DNA of 64,000 nt from Butyrivibrio sp. LC3010 (GTDB taxonomy: Bacteria > Bacillota > Clostridia > Lachnospirales > Lachnospiraceae): assembly GCF_000424385.1 (NCBI RefSeq), contig NZ_AUJU01000001.1, positions 62,001-126,000 on the forward strand. The letters run 5' to 3'. The translations under genes were made by a program, and so were the position numbers. The first letter of the stretch is position 1. Each line of letters opens with the position of its first letter. Below are positions 8,073 through 16,801 of this stretch, one piece after another. The notes under the pieces are model-generated. The model worked only from the letters and a program-made list of their open reading frames with translations, had not been told where the DNA came from and did not search any database.

Positions 8073-9257
8073 TCACATAGATTTCTCATCGGCGGCATAT
8101 ATTGCCTTAAGAATGATAGGTGTAAGTACTGAACTAATCACGATCAAAAGTATTACTGCCGTAAAATATCTGCTATCAATAATATCAGCCTTTAGACCTC
8201 TTTGAGCAACAATAAGAGCAACTTCTCCTCTTGTCATCATTCCGACACCAATCTTAAGTGAATCAGATGGTGTATAACCAAGAATCTTAGCCACAAGACC
8301 ACATCCTACAACTTTTCCTAAAAGACCAACAATTACAAAAGCAATTGAAAATGCAAGAATTGTCAGATCAACTGTTCGTAGATTTGTCTGAAGTCCAACA
8401 CTGGCAAAAAATATAGGACCAAATATCATATATGAATTGATATCCATCTTTCTGTCTATATATTCTGAATCATCAAGAGAACTCAAAATTATTCCTGCAA
8501 CGTATGCGCCAGTAATATCAGCTACTCCAAAATACTTATCTGCGACATAAGCAAGTATAAAGGCAAGAGTCATTCCTATGATCGGAATTCTTCTTGTGTG
8601 AGGCCATCTCTCATCAAGTTTCTGCATGATTTTGAAAATAACTATTCCCAGGACAAGTGAAAGAGCAAAGAATAAAACAGTTTTTATACATACCGCTCCC
8701 AAATTGGCATTAGGATCTTTTAAACCAAGTACAGCTGTCAGAACAACGATACCTATAACGTCATCGATGATTGCCGCACTCATTATTGTTGTGCCTACAT
8801 CAGTGGATATTTTGCCAAGCTCTTTAAGTGCCTGAACAGTAATACTTACTGATGTTGCTGTGAGTATGGTTCCTATGAAAAGTGCCTGCATGAATCCTGT
8901 GGATCCCGGAGCCTGAAATCCGTAGAAGCACATAAAAAGTATAGTTCCAAAAATAAGAGGTATTGAAACACCTGAACAGGCAAGAATTGTAGCTTTGATT
9001 CCTGATTTCTTCAAGTTATCAATATCTGTCTCAAGGCCTGCACTGAACATTAAAAGAATTACGCCTATTTCTGCCATGCCTGCCAGAAAGTCATCTGTGG
9101 AAACTACATTCAAAAGTGTGGGGCCAATAAGAAGACCCGCAATGATCTCTCCTGCAACCTGAGGAGCTTTTAGCTTTCTTGCTATAAGACCGAAAGCTTT
9201 GGCAGTTATGATAATAATTGCAAGATTTCTTAAGATTTCTAAAGTATCCATTTCCAT
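8073..9257 (-). CDS. Cation:proton antiporter, CPA2 family
   Basis: 394 residues, about 12-13 membrane helices, no cytoplasmic TrkA/KTN domain. The N-terminal APQVAGEIIAGLLIGP and the later MTRGEVALIVAQRG blocks are typical of CPA2 (NapA/KefB-type) exchangers. The ion-site motif is Asp165-Asp166 (AAIIDDVIG), the double-acid form generally linked to electrogenic Na+/H+ exchange. It should sit in the cell membrane and help sodium and pH balance. There are two in-frame ATGs: 9257, and 9251, which is better spaced from GGAG. The last codons overlap the end of a structured intergenic stretch. Ion specificity is inferred. Confidence 0.9.
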   Translation of the reverse strand: MEMDTLEILRNLAIIIITAKAFGLIARKLKAPQVAGEIIAGLLIGPTLLNVVSTDDFLAGMAEIGVILLMFSAGLETDIDNLKKSGIKATILACSGVSIPLIFGTILFMCFYGFQAPGSTGFMQALFIGTILTATSVSITVQALKELGKISTDVGTTIMSAAIIDDVIGIVVLTAVLGLKDPNANLGAVCIKTVLFFALSLVLGIVIFKIMQKLDERWPHTRRIPIIGMTLAFILAYVADKYFGVADITGAYVAGIILSSLDDSEYIDRKMDINSYMIFGPIFFASVGLQTNLRTVDLTILAFSIAFVIVGLLGKVVGCGLVAKILGYTPSDSLKIGVGMMTRGEVALIVAQRGLKADIIDSRYFTAVILLIVISSVLTPIILKAIYAADEKSM

Positions 9258-9445
9258 TTCTCCGAATTAATTTTTATTATAAAAAATGTTTCAAGATAGC
9301 ATTTTATGCCTAAATAATAGTTTTATCAAGATTAATATAATTAAAATTAATCAATATTTAATTAGTTAATTGTTGCGACATCATTCATGTTTTGTTAAAC
9401 TTGAACGCGAAAGTGGAAAGAATCAAAGACAGGAGGATTCTACAA

Positions 9446-11026
9446 ATGGTTAATTGGAAAAACCTTGATACACTTGATTCCTACAAGGAATTGGGAAATG
9501 TTAAACACATTGATCTTGTTTCAGCTATGACCGGTGAGTCAGGAGCAGAGAGAGTAAAGAAATACTCAGTAAAAATGGCAGCAGGACTTAATTATAATTA
9601 TGCTGCTAAGGAAATTGATGACGATATCCTTTCAGCACTTGATAAGCTTGCCAAGGAAGCTCAGCTTTCAGAGAAATTTGAAGCTCTTTATAACGGCGAA
9701 GTTATTAATACAGGCGAGAAGAGACTGGTTCTTCACCAGTTGACCAGAGGCCAGCTTGGAAATGATGTAGTAGCTGATGGTGTTAATAAACGTGAATTCT
9801 ATGTAAAAGAGCAGAAAAGAATTGCAGATTTTGCAGATAAGGTTCACTCAGGTGAAATAGCAAATGAGAAGGGTGAGAAATTCACAACTGTAGTTCAGAT
9901 TGGTATTGGTGGTTCAGATCTTGGCCCCAGAGCAATGTATCTTGCACTTGAGAACTGGGCTCACAGAACCGGAAACTTCAAGATGGAAGCAAAGTTCATC
10001 AGCAACGTAGACCCTGATGATGCATCTGCAGTACTTAGTTCAGTAGATGTTGCACATTCTATTTTTATCCTTGTATCAAAGTCAGGTACTACACTTGAGA
10101 CTTTGACAAATCAGTCCTTTGTTATGGATGCGCTTAAAAAGGCCGGACTTAATCCTGCTAAGCACATGATTGCTGTTACTTCTGAAACATCACCTCTTGC
10201 TAAGAGCGATGATTTTATAGAAGCATTCTATATGGATGATTATATCGGTGGAAGATATTCTTCAACTTCAGGTGTAGGTGGAGCAGTGCTTTCACTTGCA
10301 TTTGGTCCTGAAGTATTTGCAGAATTCCTTGATGGTGCTGCAGAAGAAGATAAACTTGCTGCAAACAAGGATATGATGCAGAATCCTGCTATGTTAGATG
10401 CTCTCATCGGCTTTTATGAGAGAAATATTCTCGGCTATCCTTCTACAGCAGTACTCCCCTACTCACAGGGACTTAGCCGTTTTCCTGCTCATCTTCAGCA
10501 GCTTGATATGGAATCAAATGGTAAGAGCGTAAATAGATTTGGTGAACCCATTGATTATGTGACAGGCCCTGTAATCTTTGGTGAACCAGGAACAAACGGA
10601 CAGCATTCATTCTATCAGCTTCTTCATCAGGGTACAGATGTTATCCCGATGCAGTTCATTGGCTTTAAGAACAGCCAGTTACAGAATGATGTTGATATTC
10701 AGGGAAGCACAAGCCAGCAGAAGCTCTGTGCAAATGTTGCAGCTCAGATAGTTGCCTTTGCATGTGGTAAAAAGGATGAGAACCTTAACAAGAACTTTAA
10801 GGGTGGTCGTCCTTCAAGCATAATTATAGGTGATGAGCTTAATCCCAAGTCACTTGGTGCACTCCTCTCCCACTTCGAGAATAAGGTAATGTTCCAGGGA
10901 TTCATATGGAATCTCAACAGCTTTGATCAGGAAGGCGTTCAGCTTGGTAAGGTACTTGCAAAGAAAGTTCTTGCACACGAAACAGATGGCGCACTTGCTG
11001 TTTACAGTAATCTGCTTAATATTTGA
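9446..11026 (+). CDS. pgi: Glucose-6-phosphate isomerase
   Basis: 526 residues from the chosen ATG, which follows AGGAGG with nine bases. A longer in-frame extension upstream to 9392 looks non-coding and has no ribosome site. The enzyme interconverts glucose 6-phosphate and fructose 6-phosphate in glycolysis. Visible hallmarks: IGIGGSDLGPRAM, LVSKSGTTLETLTN, the GRYSSTSGVGG sugar-phosphate loop, and GTNGQHSFYQLLHQGTD near the catalytic His/Glu. It matches the longer PGI subgroup found in clostridia and E. coli rather than the ~450-residue Bacillus type. Single gene with its own terminator. Confidence 0.95.
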   Translation: MVNWKNLDTLDSYKELGNVKHIDLVSAMTGESGAERVKKYSVKMAAGLNYNYAAKEIDDDILSALDKLAKEAQLSEKFEALYNGEVINTGEKRLVLHQLTRGQLGNDVVADGVNKREFYVKEQKRIADFADKVHSGEIANEKGEKFTTVVQIGIGGSDLGPRAMYLALENWAHRTGNFKMEAKFISNVDPDDASAVLSSVDVAHSIFILVSKSGTTLETLTNQSFVMDALKKAGLNPAKHMIAVTSETSPLAKSDDFIEAFYMDDYIGGRYSSTSGVGGAVLSLAFGPEVFAEFLDGAAEEDKLAANKDMMQNPAMLDALIGFYERNILGYPSTAVLPYSQGLSRFPAHLQQLDMESNGKSVNRFGEPIDYVTGPVIFGEPGTNGQHSFYQLLHQGTDVIPMQFIGFKNSQLQNDVDIQGSTSQQKLCANVAAQIVAFACGKKDENLNKNFKGGRPSSIIIGDELNPKSLGALLSHFENKVMFQGFIWNLNSFDQEGVQLGKVLAKKVLAHETDGALAVYSNLLNI

Positions 11027-11039
11027 TCAATATAAATTT

Positions 11040-11080
11040 AAAGACCTCAGTTTTCTGATTTCAGATAACTGAGGTCTTTT
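11040..11080. terminator. Bidirectional terminator between pgi and murG
   Basis: 13-bp perfect inverted repeat AAAGACCTCAGTT (11040-11052) against 11067-11079, flanked by A and T runs. It lies between the converging pgi and murG genes. Confidence 0.85.
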
Positions 11081-11088
11081 AGCATCTA

Positions 11089-12159
11089 TTATTTTGAAGC
11101 AGCTTCTTCTATGATTTTAATGATTGTTTCAGTAGCACCGGACTGGTTACTGTCATGCATCTTCTGTATGAATTTTTCTCTGTTTTCATAAACATCAAAA
11201 ATGCTTTCCACCAGAATATCTTCATCAAGTTCTTCATTATCAATGACAACTGAAAAGCCCTGCTGCTCGAAGGATTTCGCATTTATTATCTGATCTCCTC
11301 TGCTGCTTTTTGCAGATAAGGGAATAAGTACGTTGGGCTTTCTAAGAGCTGCCAGTTCACATATGGCATTCGCACCGGCTCTTGAAACAACAACATCAGA
11401 CATGGCGAAAATATCTTTCATCTCATTTTTTACATATTCAAACTGTTTGTAACCTTCCATGTTTAGTTTAAGGTTATCCATCTTCTCTTTTCCACATAAA
11501 TGAACTATGTTGAAAGTAGGTAGAAGTCTTGGAAGTGCATATCTTATGGTTTCATTTATACTCTGGGCACCGAGACTGCCACCTGTTACCATGATCACCG
11601 GTTTATCATCAGTAAATCCGCAGAGCTTTTTACCTGCCTCCTTTGAACCCTGAAGAAGTTCTTTTCGGATTGGAGTACCCGTAAGTACAGCCTTGTCTGC
11701 AGGAAGAAGATCCAATGTTTCAGGGAAGTTGCAGCATATAGTCTTTGCTGAGGAAAAACTAAGCTTGTTCGCAAGGCCGGGAGTCATATCTGATTCGTGG
11801 AGAACACAGGGAATACCCAGTGTAGCGGCTGCACGTATGACAGGAACTGAAACAAATCCTCCCTTTGAAAAGACAACGTCAGGCTTAATTTTCTTAAGAA
11901 TCTGCCTGGCTTCAACAAAGCCCTTTATTACACGGAAAGGATCGGTGAAGTTTTTGGGATCAAAATATCTTCTTAGTTTTCCTGTTGAAATTGAATAATA
12001 AGGTATATGAAAATCTGCTATCAGCTTCTTCTCAATTCCTTCGTGGGATCCTATATAGTTGATTTCATATCCAAGCTTTTTAAGTTCAGGAATCAGCGCC
12101 ATATTCGGTGTAACATGACCTGCTGTACCTCCGCCTGTTAATACGATTTTCTTAGACAT
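11089..12159 (-). CDS. murG: UDP-GlcNAc:undecaprenyl-PP-MurNAc-pentapeptide GlcNAc transferase
   Basis: 356 residues, normal length. It adds GlcNAc to lipid I to make lipid II on the inner face of the membrane, the last cytoplasmic step of peptidoglycan synthesis. The glycine-rich GGGTAGHVTPN loop at the N-terminus, SKGGFVSVPVIRAA and LHESDMTPGLAN in the lipid-acceptor half, and GGSLGAQSIN plus SRAGANAICELAALRKPNVLIPL in the UDP-GlcNAc-binding half are all present. A GAGGAG site lies eight bases before the start. It is not in a mur/fts cluster here. It follows a large membrane protein gene on the same strand, from which a palindrome-rich 140-base gap separates it. Confidence 0.97.
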   Translation of the reverse strand: MSKKIVLTGGGTAGHVTPNMALIPELKKLGYEINYIGSHEGIEKKLIADFHIPYYSISTGKLRRYFDPKNFTDPFRVIKGFVEARQILKKIKPDVVFSKGGFVSVPVIRAAATLGIPCVLHESDMTPGLANKLSFSSAKTICCNFPETLDLLPADKAVLTGTPIRKELLQGSKEAGKKLCGFTDDKPVIMVTGGSLGAQSINETIRYALPRLLPTFNIVHLCGKEKMDNLKLNMEGYKQFEYVKNEMKDIFAMSDVVVSRAGANAICELAALRKPNVLIPLSAKSSRGDQIINAKSFEQQGFSVVIDNEELDEDILVESIFDVYENREKFIQKMHDSNQSGATETIIKIIEEAASK

Positions 12160-12189
12160 ATCAAATATCTCCTCTAATAACGACAGTTT

Positions 12190-12279
12190 ATTATCTTATA
12201 AAGTCCAGTCGGATGTCAGTACCGTTACCCACTCACTTCGTTCATGGACGGTACCAGGCTCCTTAATTCATAAGATTAT
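12190..12279. repeat. Nested palindrome between two minus-strand genes
   Basis: Outer arms ATTATCTTAT (12190-12199) and ATAAGATTAT (12270-12279) match at 9 of 10 pairs. Inside, GTACCGT (12219-12225) and ACGGTAC (12248-12254) match perfectly. No poly-T follows the inner stem, so it is not a plain terminator. Confidence 0.45.
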
Positions 12280-12299
12280 CATAAAAATGACCGGTATGT

Positions 12300-13982
12300 T
12301 CATAAATCTTCAGGAAGCTCATAAAGGATATATCCTTTATCCATTGCTCTGATTTTTGATCTTTTTATTATCTCCATAGCTGTTTCTTTCAGCTCAGGAT
12401 TCTGATCCATTGCGTTTTCATCCACCAGAAGAAGTTTAACGGCCTCATCTGACAAATCCGGGAATCTGGTGTTTACTTCATCTATTGTACTTATAAGATA
12501 CACTCTTTCGTGTGAAATGGTAAGGTCCATTGGAGGCTCATAATGAACTTCGTTAGTAAATGAAAAACATACATCATTGTAGTCAGTATTTCTATATAAA
12601 AATTCATCCAAGGTATAATCGGCTTCACCATCTCTTGATGCTATATATTTTGAAGTTGAAGTAGGAACACCTGTTATAAGTATTATTATAAAGAAGCTGA
12701 TTCCAAATGCCGGGATCAATGGAGCAATTTTGTGACCAAGGAAATAGGTACTACCGTTTGATTCATGGCCCATATTAATTGCCCTGACATAACTAATTGC
12801 TGCTATAGGAGCGGTCATAGCTACGCACCATCCGGCTTTCATCATTGAAAACTCATGCACAGCTGAATGATTTTTAAGCAGGATTATCTGAAATGCTACC
12901 GAGATATAGGCTGCCACAATCAGTGAAATATCAGTATTTGTAAATATAGTTTTTAATCTTGAACCTTTCTTTAAGGTAAGAAATGCAATTATCAGTGAAA
13001 CAACCTGGAAAAGACTTAAATAAAACATAAAACTTCTCTGCTCCTGAGTAAATGCAGAGGTGTAATTTTCAATAAGTCTTGCTACTATGGCAGAAAAACT
13101 GTCATCTCCACCTGTTCTGAATTTCAATTTGTATATAAGAGTATCAAGCCAACCGTCTACAAACTGTAGCTGGACGAAAAAGGTCAAAATAGCAACGACT
13201 ACCGGTACTGCATAAGAAAGACCTGTTGAAATAATAGTTTTGATTTTATTTTTATTAAGTGCTACACCTATGATACGCATAAGGAATACAAAGAACGCTA
13301 GAATCCAGAAGTAATAATCTGTAAGTATTCCTGCGTAGATAGTAACAAAGTGGAGTATGTGCAGAACAATAGTTGCATATTTATGATTCTTTAGCTGCGG
13401 AGTATAAAGAAGAAGCTCCAATAGCAAAAAGATCATTACATAGAATATGACACTCTGATCTGTAAAGAAAACGTTTGGAAGATACCATGCATTTACAGGA
13501 AGAAGCATCCATAGAACGACTGTGGATACTGATATTATGGCATCAGAAAGCAGACTGCCGATTTTGTGTTTCCAAAGAAGTATGAATATAAAGCTTGAAA
13601 AAAGCAGTGACTCAATGGCAAAAAGAACCGTTTGCAGGTGTTTAACAAATGAGATATTGATCATGCTCTTTCCCGCAAGCTTAGCACATAACCAGACAAG
13701 TACAATATGTCCGCTGGGATAGCTTATGAAGGGTACCCTGTCATTAAAGCTCTGAAATTCTATAGAGCGATAATTCTCACAGGCAGTGAAATGCATTTTG
13801 GCTGCACCTTCTTCGAGCCAGATATTTACATATTTGACGGTTGATGCTGATTGCCATATATTATCACCACCCATATTTGTATATCTGATAGGATATTTAA
13901 AATTGAAAAGTGTAAGAAAAATTAAAAGTGTTATCAGATTTACAAGAAAAAAATAAAGCGGAAAGTTTTGAAATTTCTTCAT
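12300..13982 (-). CDS. Polytopic membrane protein, probably GT-C glycosyltransferase-like
   Basis: 560 residues with roughly twelve hydrophobic helices and a C-terminal extracytoplasmic tail of about 130 residues. Helix 1 is followed by a loop holding an acidic residue (NMGGDNIW). The first long outer loop contains RVPFISYPSGHIVL, which resembles the substrate loops of GT-C lipid-linked sugar transferases. I do not recognise a precise family. A similar-sized membrane sugar transferase gene (14076) is divergently transcribed 93 bases away, and murG lies downstream, so a role in cell-surface polymer assembly is plausible. The start follows GAGGA at good spacing. Confidence 0.55.
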   Translation of the reverse strand: MKKFQNFPLYFFLVNLITLLIFLTLFNFKYPIRYTNMGGDNIWQSASTVKYVNIWLEEGAAKMHFTACENYRSIEFQSFNDRVPFISYPSGHIVLVWLCAKLAGKSMINISFVKHLQTVLFAIESLLFSSFIFILLWKHKIGSLLSDAIISVSTVVLWMLLPVNAWYLPNVFFTDQSVIFYVMIFLLLELLLYTPQLKNHKYATIVLHILHFVTIYAGILTDYYFWILAFFVFLMRIIGVALNKNKIKTIISTGLSYAVPVVVAILTFFVQLQFVDGWLDTLIYKLKFRTGGDDSFSAIVARLIENYTSAFTQEQRSFMFYLSLFQVVSLIIAFLTLKKGSRLKTIFTNTDISLIVAAYISVAFQIILLKNHSAVHEFSMMKAGWCVAMTAPIAAISYVRAINMGHESNGSTYFLGHKIAPLIPAFGISFFIIILITGVPTSTSKYIASRDGEADYTLDEFLYRNTDYNDVCFSFTNEVHYEPPMDLTISHERVYLISTIDEVNTRFPDLSDEAVKLLLVDENAMDQNPELKETAMEIIKRSKIRAMDKGYILYELPEDL

Positions 13983-14032
13983 TTATAAGTCCTCTATACA
14001 TAATATCATTCTGTTCATACTACCACATTTTC

Positions 14033-14041
14033 TGCTATAAT
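14033..14041 (+). promoter_or_regulatory. Extended -10 promoter of the GtrII-like gene
   Basis: TGCTATAAT is a perfect extended -10. A TTCATA at 14014-14019 could serve as a weak -35. The predicted start of transcription leaves a leader of about 28 bases before 14076. Confidence 0.55.
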
Positions 14042-14075
14042 TGAATTCGATTTTAATATACTAAAGGAGCGTCTG

Positions 14076-15638
14076 ATGGAGAAAACGAGCCAAATGCCTG
14101 ATTATATTAATAGAATATGGGGTAGAATTCCCAAAACTCTTAGATTCTGCTTTTTTACGAGTTTGATAACAGGACTTTTGGTACATTTTTTCATGATTTC
14201 AAATAAAATTACAAACCTTGACGACCTTGTCTGTGTACCGGGAGTTGGAGGAGGTAAGGTCCTTGGAAGGTGGTTTCAGGAACCTGTTCATGATCTTTTT
14301 TCTCCCTGGTCAAGTCCTGCTTTTAATGGAATAATGGCGATAATCTTTATTGCCTTATCAGCATGTGTAATATCTACGATTCTTAGGGTAAACAGTATAA
14401 CAGGGGCGATGCTTATCGGCTTAATGATGATCACTCTGCCAAGTACGGCAAGCAATATGTACTATATGTATCTTGCTCCTACCTTTGCACTTGCAATTCT
14501 TGCCAGTGTAATAAATGTCCACATCACTATCAAGTACAAATTCGGCTTCATATTGGGAGCATTATTACAGTTTTTAAGTATGGCATGCTACCAGGCATAT
14601 TTTGGATTATCAGCATCGCTGTTCGTACTGGCATATCTTCTTATGCTGATGGACGGAATGAATATTGTACTGGTAATAAAAAAGGGACTTAGAAGCCTTA
14701 TTGGACTTATTATTGCCATGGCAGGATATCTTATAAGTCTGAGATTCGTTGACTTAAGCGATTATAAAGGACTTAGTGATATAGGTCATAGCTCACTACA
14801 GGATATATTACTTTCTGTATTAAGGGCATATCACAGAGTTATGCAATATTTTGTTACTGCCCCGGAAAGCTTTATGAAGGGGGCACCTACTCTGTTTAAC
14901 AGAGCTCTTTGTCTGCTTCTTATTGTTTCCATCATTCTTTTATTTGTTTGGAAAAAGGTATTTTCAGAGCTTTTAAGAGGAATACTGTCAGTTATATTAT
15001 TATTGATACTTCCATTGGCATTGGGACTTGTGTATGTAATGGCGCCACAGCTGTCTCATGCATCAACAGTTATGATATATTCCTACAGCGTATTTTATTT
15101 TTTCCTTATAGCTGTCATGGAGAGACTTGTAACAAAAAAGGAAGGCGCAGGAAAGAAAATTGCTGTTTTGATTTCCTCGCTGATTTTTATTACTCTCCTA
15201 TTTGAGGGATATGCAAGTGCCAGAGTTGTAAATAATGCATATTACAGAAGCTATGTAGCTCAGAATCGTGTTATGCAGTACTACAACAGAATAATTACTA
15301 AGCTTGAGGAAACTGAAGGATATAAATATGGTGAGCCAATGGCTATACTTGGTGGATTTTATCCTGATCCACTTCCGATTGCCAGCCACAATATGAATGG
15401 TAAGGAACTGGTTGATTTTGAAGGTGCAACGCTTGAAGATCTCTTATTCCTTCCGTCTAACAGAGACAGATTTATTCAGATTTTCCTTGGAATAGATACA
15501 GGTGATGTAACCATGGAAAAGAAAGAAAAACTGATGGCTACTGATGAATTTAAGAACATGCCCTCGTATCCGGCTGATGGCTGCACAGGAATAATTGATG
15601 GAATCTTTGTTGTAAAACTTAATGAATATGACGGTTAA
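14076..15638 (+). CDS. GtrII-like membrane glucosyltransferase (Glucos_trans_II type)
   Basis: 520 residues, about eleven membrane helices and a C-terminal soluble tail from about residue 400. The N-terminal part NKITNLDDL (adjacent Asp residues after helix 1), GRWFQEP and SPAFNGIMAIIFIALSACV match the layout of bacteriophage/bacterial GtrII proteins, which move a glucosyl residue from a lipid carrier onto a surface polysaccharide outside the membrane. It is divergent from the 560-residue membrane protein. The start follows AAGGAG at six bases. Family is assigned by motif memory; donor and acceptor are unknown. Confidence 0.7.
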   Translation: MEKTSQMPDYINRIWGRIPKTLRFCFFTSLITGLLVHFFMISNKITNLDDLVCVPGVGGGKVLGRWFQEPVHDLFSPWSSPAFNGIMAIIFIALSACVISTILRVNSITGAMLIGLMMITLPSTASNMYYMYLAPTFALAILASVINVHITIKYKFGFILGALLQFLSMACYQAYFGLSASLFVLAYLLMLMDGMNIVLVIKKGLRSLIGLIIAMAGYLISLRFVDLSDYKGLSDIGHSSLQDILLSVLRAYHRVMQYFVTAPESFMKGAPTLFNRALCLLLIVSIILLFVWKKVFSELLRGILSVILLLILPLALGLVYVMAPQLSHASTVMIYSYSVFYFFLIAVMERLVTKKEGAGKKIAVLISSLIFITLLFEGYASARVVNNAYYRSYVAQNRVMQYYNRIITKLEETEGYKYGEPMAILGGFYPDPLPIASHNMNGKELVDFEGATLEDLLFLPSNRDRFIQIFLGIDTGDVTMEKKEKLMATDEFKNMPSYPADGCTGIIDGIFVVKLNEYDG

Positions 15639-15643
15639 AAAAG

Positions 15644-15720
15644 AATAGTGTAGCTGTTTTTATATTTCCCCACTATATTATTTGATAGTCGAGTTAATAT
15701 AAAACAGCTACACTATTTTT
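15644..15720. terminator. Bidirectional terminator with long loop
   Basis: 17-bp perfect inverted repeat AATAGTGTAGCTGTTTT (15644-15660) against 15701-15717, with a 40-base AT-rich loop. It lies between converging genes, whose ends it nearly touches. It has A and T runs on both sides. Confidence 0.8.
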
Positions 15721-16642
15721 AATACCCGGTCTTTTCCATTAATGAATCAACCTTATTCCAATATTTATCGGGATCAACGTATGCACCTGCCACATGGTCT
15801 GCACCAAGAATCAGACAATACTGCTTGGGAGCGGTGCATTTTTCATAAAGTCGTGAACACATCTGAGGATCTATCAGCTTATCCTCATCTCCATGTATAA
15901 ACAGGGTAGGTGTTTTTGATTTTGAAACTGCTTTCAGAACATCTATCTTATTTATGTCATAACCACATCTTATCAAAATCAGAAACCGCAGGATAAAGAG
16001 CGCAACAGATACAGGAATAAAAGCATTAAATGATTTATATACTGCTGCAAATTCTTCTGACAAAGTGGTATAACTGCTGTCTGCTACTGCAAAAACTACA
16101 TTATCAGGAAGCTTTTCTCCGGTAGTCATGAGGGTGATTGCGGCACCCATACTTGTTCCATGGATAAGAATGTGAGCATCCTTGTCCATGTGAGTAATGT
16201 AGTAAATCCATTCCATTATGTCCAGGCGGTCAAAGTAACCATAACCTGTGTAATCACCTTCACTTAAGCCGTAGCCTCTGTTATCAGGCAACAGTACATT
16301 GATACCCATGTCATGATAATGCTTTGCATACAGTGACATAAATTCTCCGTCACTGTTAATTCCATGAATACATATTGCATACTTATGACTGTCTGTATCG
16401 GCTTTAATAAGATGGGCGTGAAGCTTCAAACCGTCAATTGAATTTATATACACATCTTCTCTTGATGGAAGTGATCTGAGCCATTTTATAGCCTCGCTAT
16501 CAACAGGTGAGGAATCAATTTCCTCTTGGGTTTTCTTTTTAGGTACGACTGCCATGTTATAAAATATTGAGGCAGCTGCGGCTCCTCCTCCCATAAGGGC
16601 TGCGAATAAGCCTAAAAATACGAAATTTCGCTTTTTGCTCAT
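15719..16642 (-). CDS. Membrane-anchored alpha/beta hydrolase
   Basis: 307 residues. One N-terminal hydrophobic helix (8-30) is followed by an alpha/beta-hydrolase fold that probably faces the outside. Catalytic triad candidates: Ser164 in HGTSMGA, Asp254 in HGDEDKLI and His283 in GADHVAGA; the oxyanion loop is CIHGINSD. The closest general group is the serine aminopeptidase / BEM46-like set of bacterial hydrolases. The substrate is unknown. It stands alone on the minus strand with an AAGGAGG ribosome site and is divergent from the HD-GYP gene. Confidence 0.85.
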   Translation of the reverse strand: MSKKRNFVFLGLFAALMGGGAAAASIFYNMAVVPKKKTQEEIDSSPVDSEAIKWLRSLPSREDVYINSIDGLKLHAHLIKADTDSHKYAICIHGINSDGEFMSLYAKHYHDMGINVLLPDNRGYGLSEGDYTGYGYFDRLDIMEWIYYITHMDKDAHILIHGTSMGAAITLMTTGEKLPDNVVFAVADSSYTTLSEEFAAVYKSFNAFIPVSVALFILRFLILIRCGYDINKIDVLKAVSKSKTPTLFIHGDEDKLIDPQMCSRLYEKCTAPKQYCLILGADHVAGAYVDPDKYWNKVDSLMEKTGY

Positions 16643-16801
16643 AGGAACCTCCTTAAATATTAATGTACTAAAATTTTAGCAAATACTAATAAATTCTGCA
16701 ATTGATGATGCTCACCATAGCACATATTTACTAAATATGGTATTATTAATCTAACTGATATTTTGCAATTATTTTTTCTTGAATGTATATGAGGGGTACA
16801 G

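Noticed and set aside
16763..16791. TTGCAA-17-TATATG promoter before the HD-GYP gene
   Set aside because: It would leave a leader of only about four bases, excluding the clear Shine-Dalgarno from the message.
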